Part shown: in pieces, positions 24,646 to 37,500 of the stretch
How positions within the stretch are numbered: the stretch's first letter is position 1
Layout: the number at the start of each line of letters is the position of its first letter
Origin: Aedes albopictus
Lineage: Eukaryota > Arthropoda > Insecta > Diptera > Culicidae
NCBI RefSeq assembly: GCF_035046485.1
Contig: NC_085138.1
Coordinates: 269,061,694-269,125,693 of the forward strand
Length of the DNA stretch: 64,000 nt
Reading direction: 5' to 3'
The notes under the pieces: generated by a model
Database searches by the model: none
Told to the model about the DNA's origin: nothing
Seen by the model: only the letters and a program-made list of their open reading frames with translations
Position numbers and translations under genes: made by a program

Positions 24646-25543
24646 AAACACACTTACTGATTCTGATGTTCAGATGTCGTTCAAAGAAAATGACCCATAA
24701 TTTTGAAAACAGGGCAGATAGAACAAGTCTTGGAATTAATAAATTTCCTACAATTTTCAACATTTCCACATAAGGATCTTAAATTTTCACACTATCTTCA
24801 CTAAAAAATCGAATATGATTCTCAATTCTAGGTGGATTAATCGCATTAGTGATATGTTCTGTCAAAAGAAGGGATATAACATACCATACAATTTATACTA
24901 AACCTCTAAAATCAACTTTTCAAGTCCCAAATGATTACGATAATTGATTTGGGGTTTTAGAAACAGTGTACGCTCCTATGTCCATTAGTTTGTCAACCTT
25001 GTTTAGTTTGTATTGCGTTTGTATCTGTCTAAGTTGTCTTTTCGTATTTGGTTGAACAATGAACATGAAAAACCTTCTCTTTTTTATTTAAATAGATAAT
25101 TGATTTTCTTTCCAATTCATTCAAACTCAGATCTGTTAGTCTTTGTTAAATATAACGTTTATTTTAAATATGTAGTTTATAGTAGGTTACATATTCGACG
25201 ATATGCATGGAACACATGAGTGCTAGCTAAATATTTCCGCAGAGTAGTTGCGCTTACGTGTTAAAAAAAAAAACATTCAAAATCTGATGTTTACTACACA
25301 AAAAGACTGCAACATTTACACATAATCGAACATAAGTCTTGAACAAATTTTAGCGTGTATTTTTCATTAATGTAAGTTCGGTCAACTGCCGAACATTGCT
25401 CGTATATAAATCTAAAAGTAATTGTAGATGGCACAAGTTCTAATTCTTCCGGAATAATTTACTTAAGTCTACTGCCGATCAACACGCTCTAAATCAGTCA
25501 TATACGTTGGAATTTTTCAGTTGCCTTATAAATGTCTTCTCAT
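24646..25543. other. 3' flank of the SPSB3-type gene
   Basis: AT-rich, with no other gene recognised. TTTATT at 25158-25163 is an AATAAA signal on the - strand, 380 bases beyond the stop of the SPSB3-type gene, and is a candidate 3' end. Confidence 0.4.
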
Positions 25544-28500
25544 TCAGTGATTGCAGAAGAACTCACGAGAGATCATCCACGCCAATTCCTCGTCCTCACT
25601 GCTGCTACTGGTGCTTACGGTTCGAGCGCCACCAATTGGCTGCTTCTTCGTATCCTCTTCCGTGATCATGTTGTCGTAAATTTGATCTTCCGAAATATTT
25701 TCCGGTGCAGTTTGCACTTGACTGTGCGAAACCAATCCGTTGAATTTCTTTTTCTTCATTCCACAAAGCAGCGCCTCGTCTTCTAGGAGAAGGTTGTTGC
25801 GTTGAAATTCGTCAGGCTTTTTCGGTTCCCGCAATTGGAGGAACCACAAGTCATCCGCGTGTCGCCTCAACCCCGGTATTGCGTACACTTGCTCTAGTAG
25901 TTTCGGATACTTGGAGATCACTTTCATGCAGTTGAACACCAGGCTATCCTTGAAGGATGCCGCATTGATGAGTTTGATCGATGACTTGGCGGACGTCGAG
26001 CAGACCATCGGATAAATGCATCCTTTGCTGTCGCGAGGAATGTTTGAGTAGGCGCGGCCTTGCGACCGCCGGTTGAGATAGAACTCCAGGACACCGCGGA
26101 ACATATCGACGTAGACACCGATAATGCGGCCTTGACTGTACTTTTTGCCGTAGTATTTCAGCTGATTGTTGTGCTGCGTGAGACCACGGTACGAATAGCC
26201 CCACGATTGGTCATCCAAACCCAGGCAACTGGAAAATTTGAATCGATGTGCGAGTAGATCTACCTTGTCGGTTCCTATTCCGAGCATCTGAAAGAAAACG
26301 GGGAAGGATTGATATGAGAAATTGCTGGAAGTATTTAAGTTCGTTATCCTTAACTATATTCACATAAAATGTGGCAACATTTTATATTCCTCTGGGTATA
26401 AATTGTGCCGTGAGCCAAAATATGCAGGGTTAAAGACCGAAGCCAAAAGACGTACGAACGTGAGGTCATTGAAAGGTGGAAACGGCACTTCGACGAGCAC
26501 CTGCTCCATCCATCTATAAAAAAGGCGAACATTTTGAATGTCGCCCATCCCAGACCACCTTTCGTTGTCTGTCGACTTAAGCGAATGAATTCGTGGGAAG
26601 ATATCAAGTCGTCTTCATCGACGGCCGGTCTACATCGTACCGGAATCCCCACTGTACGGCAAATCCTCCAAAAATGGATGTGATTGATCAAAGCAAAGAC
26701 GGAAAACTACATAGGTTTCAGGTGAGCTATCCCGTCCATTTGAATTTCGTCTAAGGCCGTTCGCAATGCTGTTTTATTTTGTATGGCGAGTTTTAAAAAT
26801 TTTAAAACTCGCCATACAAAATAAAACAGCATTGCGAACGGTCTTAGAAGTTTAATTTAGCAAAAAGTTTTTTTATATTTTGTATTTATGAAAATCATTG
26901 AACGGTTTGTCACCGAGGTGTCAACGTCGTCTTGGTTAAAGTTTCAGTTCCAGGAGGATCACTGGAGGAATACCGGAAAAAAACCCAGATATAATTCAGG
27001 GCGGAATAATGAAAAACATATATGGGAAGGAATTCTTAAGGTGAATATATAACGAAGCCACACCTCGAATTTTCAAGAGCACAAATCTGATGAACCGAAT
27101 GTCGGTTTGCACTGAAAAGTTGGTCGATTGGTTACCCGCTGGTGGTAACCAAACGATCAACTTTTCAGCGAAAACCAACATTCGGTTCTTCAGATTAGTG
27201 CACTTGAAAATTCGAGGTGTGACTTCGTTATATATTCACCTTAAAGTAATCTTAGAATTAATCTTTGAAGGAATCGCACGTGCAATTTTAGTAGATTGTA
27301 AATTGTCTGATAGAAGTCGTAAGAAAGTCGGAAAAGAATAACTGTTGCTGGCAGCACTGTCTGTAACCAAATTGCTAGTACCGTAAAACGGGGTGAATAG
27401 AAACAATGGGGCGAATAGAAACAAATAACTTATTGTAAAAAAAGATGGCAATTATGTTTTAAAATTCATCAAAACTTAATTTTATTAGTTAGTTGGATGC
27501 TACTAGTGTTTCAATAAACCTTTTTTGGGATGATAATTCCGTTAATTTTTTTGTGAAAATTTTTAAAAGCAAAGTATTGATTTAGAGGCAAAAAAACTTC
27601 CGCCATTGAAATTGCGTTTTATCGATTTGGTATGTATTAACAGATTAAAGTATTTTTCGACATTCGACAATTTTTTCTTCACTAGGTGAATTATTATAAT
27701 CTAGTGTTAGAGTTTTAATTGAATTAAAAGTTATTTCTGTCTTGAAATTGGAAAAAATATCGAAAATTGTTCAAAGCTGTTTCTATTCGCCCCATTGCGG
27801 GGCGAATAGAAACAAGCAACCTTTTTTCAAATAAGTTGACGAAATCAATATTAGTTTTGAATCCTAATTACAGCAATTAAAGAGGGAGGAGGGAGCCAAA
27901 GTCAAGAGCCTTGCAACTGACTTTATTACGCACGGTTCCAGAGATACTTGCCTAAGTATGCTGGAAGGTGTTTCTATTCGCCCCGTTTTACGGTATTAGG
28001 CAGAGCGAAATGTCAGGCAAACGCCTGTAAATGCACAAACGTCAAGTAGAAGGCAGAAAAGTGAAGTGTAAAGTCATGCTAATGTACTTTTTCGAATATT
28101 TTACTAAACTATTGAAATAGTGCTAAGAATTGTATTCTACTTATAGCTATTACTTAAAATGAGAACTAGCCTAATGATAACTTAATGAACTACGCGAGTT
28201 ATCACAGAATTTATCACAGTAAGTCAGCTTATTATCTACAAATTTGTTATTCTAACCTTAAATGTAAATCACAGATATGCACCAAAATGTTACGGATGAA
28301 CTATCAACTATCTCGTAAATGAGCCTAAACCGAATAATGTAAGTTCTCTTGCTTATTTGCTATTTCAATTATTATACTGATGAATTAATAAAATTCCAGC
28401 TTATAGCTGTTCTCGCACCCAAATCACGGAGTTTGCGATCTGCTGAACGGAATTCGGCTAACGGCCTCACGAAAACCCCATTTATCGCCGTAACATAACT

Positions 28501-31500
28501 ATAAGATTATTCGACCCGATGGAAAGTACCTCGGCGTCGGCGAACGTAGCCCGAGCGGGAAGCAGCGGTAGTAACTCGCGCCCCGACTCGAGGATATACC
28601 ATAGCAGCTTAACAACAAGCGTCGCAACATCCAGAAGTAGACTTTCCTATGCTGCCCTTCGGTTGATGCAACTCGAAGAAGAGCGCGCTATCCAGCAGCG
28701 CGAATGGCAATTGGAGAAAAGAGCAATGGAGCGGGAAAGGAAAGCTATGCAATTGCAATATAAATTGCTTGAAGAGCAATTGGCGTTGCGAAAAAGAAAG
28801 TCCAAAGGTCCAACAGAGCCAGTCGGTAAAACCGGTATTACCAATACACCAACCGATGAGACGCCTTCCGATGAGTCGGCAGAAAACGATTCAAAGCACA
28901 ATTCGGAAGCACAGGAGAAGTCAGGGAAACCGCCGAAGATGTCAAAGCAGCCTTCGAAAATGATGGTTCCAGCTGACCAATCAACGCAGGATGAGATTCA
29001 GCAGCGAAGCTACAGCACGATTCTCACTACAAGTCCAAACGAACACATTCCAATCAACAGCGATTGTATGGATACGATCGCATGTAATATTATTCCCTTC
29101 GCTATCTCCGTTACACCACCAGATCTGCTGACAACATCAGAATTTATCAATGTGGATATCAATTTTGCTATATTTTCCCTTTTTCTAATCGTTAAGGGAA
29201 TCGATAGTAGTGTGGCTGTAGGGGTAGCTGTCGATCACCGTTTGAATAGAGCGCTTTCGTTTCAACCTCCGTTTCACGTCGCACCCGAACCGCCCGATCC
29301 AGCGCCGCCCCACATGCAGATCTCCGTTAACTGCGATGCCTGGACTGTGAATAATTTTATCAGTGAGAATACCATCAATACGTTGAGATTCAAATTCTTT
29401 CAACCGGCTGCTGTGAGTGCGCTACAGACTACTGTGTGGCCCACCACAGCTCTCGCAGTCGTCGATACCCTGATTATGATTGCGATAGATACACGCAGCT
29501 TTCCAGATCATGTACCAGCTACAAGTCAACCGTCCTGTTTACAGAACAAGTGTCTACAACTGGTGTTGGTGGAGAAGCAGCTACTCTGCTTGAACTTGGA
29601 GATGGTGCCAAACACGGCGAGGTTGTCTACGTTCGGATACTGGATGAGCGATACAAAGAAGCTGCCGCAAATGAGTGATGAGTGGTCAGCAAACGTCTAT
29701 GTGAAATGTCTGGAGTGCCGAGTAGAGAGAGAGAAGAAGCGTGTGAGTGAAGTCTATGTACGTTGTGTTGGACACTGCTATCGCTGTGGCTTAGGTTGTA
29801 ATAGTAGTGATCATTATGGTTATAACCTGAGACGAGACTCGCGAAGACGGTCTTCTTTTTCTCCACTTTGTTATTATTTTCTTCTTCCTATCTGTGTTGA
29901 CATCATGTTCTGGGCTGGTGGTTCAAACACGTACGTGACCGCATCATCTCACATGCAGTGTGACTGAATCCCATTCACGCACAAAATCATGTGGAGGTGA
30001 AATTTTGCATCGCCAACAATCGCCAAGCAAAGTAATCATTGGAATATTTTGTTTTCAATTTATTTTTGTCAGTACAGGAGAAGAAAATGCTGCTCGGAGC
30101 TAGGCTCGGAGTGAATTTTGGCTTCAGAATTTATCTCGGATAGCAATACTTTACTCGTTTTAGGTAACGTAATCAAACGGGCTACAACTGACAGCTCAGT
30201 TGGGCTGCACTTGACGTTGCTTTTTTTCCTCTTCGCGAGTCTCGTCTCAGGTTATAACCAACGCTATTTTGTCGGGCTTGTTTACCAACAACATGTTGCC
30301 ATAGGTTTTGCTGCACGGAGAAAAATCAAGATAGTTTGAAACAACCAAACTTTTGTTTGTGATTCAAAATCTGATTTTGTTTGCTGCAAGGTAAACAAAT
30401 ATTCATTATTATGTTGGGGTTTCGTTAAAAACAGTTTTTTTTTTCAAGTACTTTTGGCCTAAACGGGTTGATTCTTTCAAAGCCATGTTTGCTTAACTTC
30501 AAACTAAAACTACACCTTTTATTAACCGCTAGCTTGCTTGTTTTTACCAAATATTAGGTCGACGATCATGGTTCTTCGTTGGCAAGTTCAAACTATATCT
30601 GAGGTTAGATTACATCAAAGAGCTCGGTAAAAATAACCTAATAATTTGGTTGGGAGAAATCCAACCTGAAAAATGGCTCGAAGCAACCTAAATTATTAGT
30701 TTGTCTACACCAGCGTCGCTTCAGTCGTACTCCTTCTACATAGTTTCTTTGTTTTCATCCTGTTGCTTGCTGCGCTCTCGTTAAATTAGGTAATTGAAAG
30801 ATCGACTGGTAATCTGGCGGACTGTATGCGGACATTTTACTGCTTAAATCATTAGAATTGCATCTCCAGGAGGCCAAGAGCCACACAGCGTACGAGTAAG
30901 TTTTATTTCATAGTTCAAACATACTATGTATTTTTACACAGTGGCAATGTGTTTTTTCCAGTTTGATGCACGTTTCGGAAAGGAGGGAGCAATCAATGGT
31001 CGAAAAATCAAGGTTTACGAGCATCTTATTCTCACCGCAAACTGTCCGGATTCTGTAATATTTACAAAATTCGATAATTCATTGAGTTATTCATGCATGG
31101 ACTGGCATGTCATTGCATGGACTGTTTTCTTGAAAATAAAAAAAAAATATGGACAGGTTTTTTGATTTATTTCTACACTATTTCCAATAAGAAAAACAAG
31201 ACAAGAAGAATGGGAAGGGTTGAGGAAGGGTGGACGAAAAATGTAATGTCAACAAATTATTTGTTTATTTTGAACTGCAGTTTTTGTCTGCTGTGAACCA
31301 TTTGTTGTTAGATTGAAACTTAACATTTTGGTTGAAGTAACAAAAGTACTATTTTGTTCCGCGAGCTGTCAAAACTGAACAACCAATATAATGGTAAATT
31401 CAAACAAATGTTGGTTGAATTCAGGTGTTGAACCCTCAAAACAGTAACATAACATTGTAGTTTGTTTTAACCAATGCCAACAGCTGAATGAAGCTAATAT

Positions 31501-34500
31501 TTTGTTTGTGCAAAAATCAACCTAAAGATTTGGTTGAATATTGCTAAATTTTGCTTGTATTTAACAAATATTTTTCTCCGTGTGATAGTGATTTAACAGC
31601 ACATATTCGAGAATCAATCAAAACTCGCATGAGTCGTGCAGTGCTCCAATACAAGCCTTCTTCGTCTACCGTGGTCCAATCAAGCCAGTACCGTCATCGT
31701 TATCGTTCCAGATCTAGAAGTCGAAGGTGCTTACAAAGCCGGGTCGCATCGGTACGGTACTATGAGAGAGATCGCGACAGCCACAATCGACAGAACGGCA
31801 ATGTTTTTTTTTTACCGAAGATCCAGCATGTTTTTGTACGTGCTGGCGATACGATCATTCGATTTCATCATCTGAAGAAGAAAGATCTGTCGAAAACATC
31901 GAGCATCCTAGGAGATAACAGACCCTACAAGACCTTTCGAAGCCTTCCGTTCAAACGTGATATTTCGTTGAGAAACCTGAACGACTGCATCATGATTGGC
32001 GAAACATTGTCGCAAAAGACGAATGTCAGAACTATCAACTTCACTAGTGGTGGAGTTCCAAATTTGATAGAAGCGCTATGTTCATTCGATACACTTCCAC
32101 TGTTTCCGTCAGTCACAATGAATGCCAGTCTGACGGGTATGTTGATGCTCCAGACAATCAAGGATGACTGTGACACCCATAACCGCATTAATTTCTGCAA
32201 GCTACCAGTAATCGACAATAATCAGAATTCTGCACCGGCTTCCATTGGAACACCGACAGTTAAGGTGGACTATCGGATTACATCAGCTTCGATGATCAAT
32301 TTAGTGGAACAGATTTCAATCGTGGAGGTTCTTGTTTGTGAAGGCGATATTTGCTGTAGCTTTGATTGGAATGTTTATAGGAAGCTTTGAAATGATGTTG
32401 ACGGTAAGCTAGAAAGTAAGAGAATTTAGTAAAACTGGGACCAATGGCCAGTGTTACGGGGGGGGAGAATGTTGCTGGCAGCACTGTCTGTAACCAAATT
32501 GCTAGTATTAGGCAGAGCGAAATGTCAGGCAAACGCCTGTAAATGCACAAACGTCAAGTAGAAGGCAGAAAAGTGAAGTGTAAAGTCGTGCTAATGTACT
32601 TTTTCGAATATTTTACTAAACTATTGAAATAGTGCTAAGAATTGTATTCTACTTATAGCTATTACTTAAAATGAGAACTAGCCTAATGATAACTTAATGA
32701 ACTACGCGAGTTATCACAGAATTTATCACAGTAAGTCAGCTTATTATCTACAAATTTGTTATTCTAACCTTAAATGTAAATCACAGATATGCACCAAAAT
32801 GTTACGGATGAACTATCAACTATCTCGTAAATGAGCCTAAACCGAATAATGTAAGTTCTCTTGCTTATTTGCTATTTCAATTATTATACTGATGAATTAA
32901 TAAAATTCCAGCTTATAGCTGTTCTCGCACCCAAATCACGGAGTTTGCGATCTGCTGAACGGAATTCGGCTAACGGCCTCACGAAAACCCCATTTATCGC
33001 CGTAACAATAACCTTAAAGGAAATCATGGAAAAAAGTTCCGTAGTTCCACTGAAAGTATCTCCGGAGAAGAAAGACAGCTGCGCGATCTAGTGACATGAA
33101 TCTGAATCAATTTAGGGGTATGGGTTAATCAAAGATAAAAAGTTGAACAAATGGCGATTGTTTTCGAAATATTTTTATTTCTTTATGTAATTCTATGGCG
33201 TACTGGATTTTATAAATTCTCATTAATGTGTAGATATACATACATTATCATATTAATCTTTAAGTAACCGCTTCGTTAGCATTGCGTTGGGTCAAACCCA
33301 CACATTTGATGCAACTGTGAGAAGTAGAATCCTGCAGGACACCTCTGCGGGTGCATAATTCCTCCCATACAAGTGTAATACTTGTTACAATCGGCAGGCT
33401 CATTTGGAGGCACTCGGATGAATGTCACATCCGGCAGTCCGGCACACCACTGATCTGTAAAATAATGATTCAAAGCATGTTGCTGAACAACTAAGCTACA
33501 CAGAACTCGATCTATACGTACTTGTGTCCAAAGGATCGCAGGCACTCTCACACTGTTGGTTCCTTTGACTGAAGAACTCCCCGGGCGGGCAGAACCACTC
33601 GTGGTCAGTACCATGCTGACAGGCGTAGAACCGATTGCAGGCTTCCGGTTCGTGCCACTTGATTAGAGTTCCTCCTATTAATCCATCACAGAAATATGCT
33701 GTCGTTGCACTGGTTGCTACTGTGACGATTAGAGCTACTACTAGTACTGACTTGTTAATTCGGCTCATTCTGAAGATTTGGTTCCTTTCTCGTTGACTTT
33801 GGTTTTTCAAATGATTCCACACGAATGGAAAGTCGATTTGTTAAAGCCTAAAACTTCTTTGATGGCAATCTGCTTACCAAACTGTAAGATAACATTCATT
33901 TAAAAGATATCGTTGTTTTCATGTGGGTTAATTATCCTGATTTTATAAATCAGCAAGACTTACCGAAGCACCGCATGCTCGATATCGGGAATGGAATTTT
34001 AAAACATGGGTCTTCATTACCATGGATTTATCTTATCAACATATTAGGATAATGCGGATATAGATAGGGCTTTATCGTACGGATAAAAAACCGTTCAGAC
34101 AAAATTGATTTGGAAAAATTGCGTTTCTGTTTGCAATAGTAATCCGAGTGATACATTGCCATACTTATTGCCGCATTAGTATAGCTTTGAACATTCGACG
34201 CTCAACATGGCCAAAGGTATTTCTTGTCAACTCGTTCAAATAATTCAGATTTTCTGACATTTATTTGCATTCACAGCTGTAGCCTTTCTAATTTCGATCG
34301 CTCTAACACTGCACATTTCGACGGCATTCTTCTGCGATGGAATCCCAGGAGGGCTAAAATTGCGTTTTCCAATCACCAGTATCTGCGATGAGTACATTGC
34401 CTGCCATCATGACATGGAGCATGAGTGGAAGTGTCCTCGGGGTCGGTTCTTCAGTCAGCGTCAGCAGAAGTGTGTCGATGCTTGTGATCCTACCGAAGCG

Positions 34501-37500
34501 CTGAACGCATGTGCTGGACTGATCAATGGGCTATTGTTGCGCCCTCCACTGTCGGAGTTCCCATTCAACTGCAGACGGCATTACGAGTGTTTGAGTGGTA
34601 TGATGATTGGCAGAGAGTGCCCTGTTGGAACGTTCTTTTCTCAGAGGAATCAAGGATGTGGATCCGTTCAGGAGGACTTCTGCATCCCTGACTAGAGAAA
34701 CGCATAGGTATTATGCGAAACCTTTGTAATTCGTGATTCCAAAGATGAACCAGGGGAGGGAGGGGTGGTAAGTTTTATTATAAAGATAGTAATGATAATA
34801 ATAAAGTTTAAAGTTGATTAAGTTGGATTTACGCAATAAACCATAAAATCACTCAAAAGGCTTATTTTAGTTACTATCTATACTGCCGGTGAACGCATAA
34901 GTCTTCGCATAACAAATCACACCCAAAAATGCTTTGCATTCATTATAAGTTTTCATTTGTACAAAATTATGTAATAAAACAAACCAATCTCAAGTAAATC
35001 TTCTATAGATTTCTACCAAAAATAATCCATGGATTCCTTCTGAAACTAATCCAGAATTTGGGCCTTACTATCTAGGGTAATTGTTCCCATCGTTGTGGTA
35101 GTACCTAATGTTGCGGTAATGGCCAATTGAGCACTTTTTCGTCTGAAATGTTACCAAAAGGTATTTTTAATAGATGTATTGTGCTTAAATTATGAGATTG
35201 CACCATTTGTTTGCTTAAGATTTGCCCGAAAACCTATTAAAAAAAATATTTTCCTTAATATGCTTGCTGCTGTGTTCCTATTGTTGCGGTAGTGTTCCTA
35301 ATGTTGCGGTATCCCATATGATTTCAATGGGATACCGCAACATTAGGAACAAATACCGCAATATTAGGAACAAATACCGCAACAATAGGAACACAATGTT
35401 CTTTTAGATAAAAACGAATAAAATGCTCATAACAACCTCAAAGTGGCAATATTTCTTTATTTTCCCGTAGATAAAGGATAGATTTTATTATTTTCAATTC
35501 AATCCATGTAAAAAATTCGCTTGGGGCGATACAATTGTGGTTTAAGCATGAACCCAGTGCTTAACTCCTCCATGATCGGATCAATTACCCTACTAAGGTT
35601 TTTTTAAGAACTCCTCCGGCGGTTTTTTCAGAAATTCTCTAAGAATTTCTCCAGAGCTTCTTTCTGATATTACTTCTTGAATTTCTCCAAAAAAATCTCC
35701 AAGAATTCTGTAGATCGATTTTGAAGGGTTCTTTTTGAACCCCCTATTAAAAAAAACTTTGAAAATTCTCCTACGGGTACGTTTGGAACATTAATGGAAC
35801 TTTTGGAGGAATTCCTTCAGAATTTTCTACAGGGATTCCTAAATTCTTCCAAAGGTTATTTTATTATTTTTTTTTTCAGTGGTTTCTCAAGAAAATTTTA
35901 CAAGAAATTCGTTGAGGAAGTCCACTACAGATTTGTTTGGAAATTGCTCAAAAGATTCCATTGAGATTTCCCGCATAATTGTGTCCAGGAACTTATCCAG
36001 AATTTCATCAGGTCAGAGATTCTGGCATCATTATTTTCGAGACAGGAATTCCTCCAGAGATTCCTCTAGATGTCCCTCCAGGTATTTCCCCAAAGATTTA
36101 TCCGGAATTTTCTCCAAGGATAACTGTAATGATTTTCACACGCATTCTTTAAGAAATTAATTCCAACATATTTCCTGGGAGTTTGTTTAAATAGGGAAAT
36201 GGAACCATCTCGGTTCATATACCTGAGACTTTACCGTAGTAAATTATTTCCAAGTGGGTGAAAAATCAGTCAAAATTCCCGATGCTTCAGAAAGCCGCAA
36301 TTTGGTTCAACTCATGATTACTTACCCTAGTCTCAGAATGCAATTATAATAATTGCAACTTAAACTTGATGATCTAGGTCACCCAAGCTATACTGGATTT
36401 AAGACCTTCAAGGTATACAACTCTTGTTTCTCCTCATTCTATCGGTGTATTTTTTTCAAGACTTTTTTTTGTTAGAAATGGAAAGAGATTTCTTGCAATG
36501 ATTACTACTTCTACGCGATACCATAATACTTCTGATACATTCATGGCGTACTGCAGGTTGTCCAATCTTCTTCTTCTTCTTTGTGGCTCTATGTCCCAAC
36601 TGGGACTTGGCCTGCCTCACTTCAACTTAATGTTTGAGCACTTTCACATTTATTAATTGAAGGGCTTTCTTCGCCTGCCATTGCATGAAATTGTATATTG
36701 TGATGCAAGTATAGGGTGACCATATGGTATCCTAAAGGAGGACATGTCCTCCTTTTTGATCAAAAATCAAATGTCCTCCTTTCCCTCGGAAATGTCCTCC
36801 TTTTTAACATTTAATAAAATTATAGTAATCAATAATTAATTTTATTAATTATTATCTGGCAAATCTCCAGAAGTTGGAATCGAGTGCAGTAAAAGTATCC
36901 CAAGTGAGAAGTTCTTCATTCCAGGACTATAAGACTACTATACTATTAGATGGTTTTATAGCAGCTGTGAATTTGTTTATGATTTGTTCTAGATTGCTTA
37001 CTTGTTATCCAACGTTTGCTGGTTCAATTCGACTGTTATACAGCGGGAAACAAATATTTGGGTAGTTGAACGATTGAAATAATGCTATTTTCCCTATTTT
37101 CCTAATTCGAAGAGATTATTTTTATGAAAATAACACAATTTTATTGCACTCCTATATTTTTGATTCGCTCATCAAATAAATACATACACAGTTTTAATTT
37201 TCATTTATCTATCATTACTTAATAGAACAGAATGATAACTCGAAGGACATACAGAATTTAAATGCATTTTAAAAATAGTTACAGCGGAAATGATGTCATT
37301 TGAGATTTTAATTGATTTTCTGACCTGACTGATTCAGCTTATTGAATAATCTGGATACTCTCGAAGAAATGCTAGTCAGTTAAATGCATTATAAGCCAAA
37401 TAGAAAAAAGTGACTTCTTAGTGGAACATATGTTTTGTATTTACTGATGCTTTAATAAGTGTCCTCCTTTTTATACAAATGTCCTCCTTTTTCAACCGAA

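Larger units (their letters stand above)
27343..33007 (+). mobile_element. Non-autonomous BEL/Pao-like LTR retrotransposon
   Basis: LTRs at 27343-28495 and 32470-33007 begin TGTTGCTGG and end CGTAACA. The 5-bp duplication ATAAC flanks the element (27338-27342 and 33008-33012). A purine tract (32458-32469, GGGGGGGGAGAA) precedes the right LTR. TGTT…AACA ends, 5-bp duplication and a coiled-coil gag start suggest BEL/Pao. The 4-kb interior lacks recognisable protease, reverse transcriptase, RNase H and integrase, so the copy cannot move alone. It lies inside the SPSB3 intron, ending 268 bp from the 3' end of a chitin-binding gene. Apart from the inserted MITE, the LTRs differ at one position that I could find, so the insertion is young. 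Confidence 0.85.

Noticed and set aside
26350..26691. 113-residue - strand ORF upstream of the SPSB3 terminal exon
   Set aside because: The SPRY domain joins directly to the exon at 44049; the + strand of this stretch reads as a LINE linker, so the - frame is a shadow.
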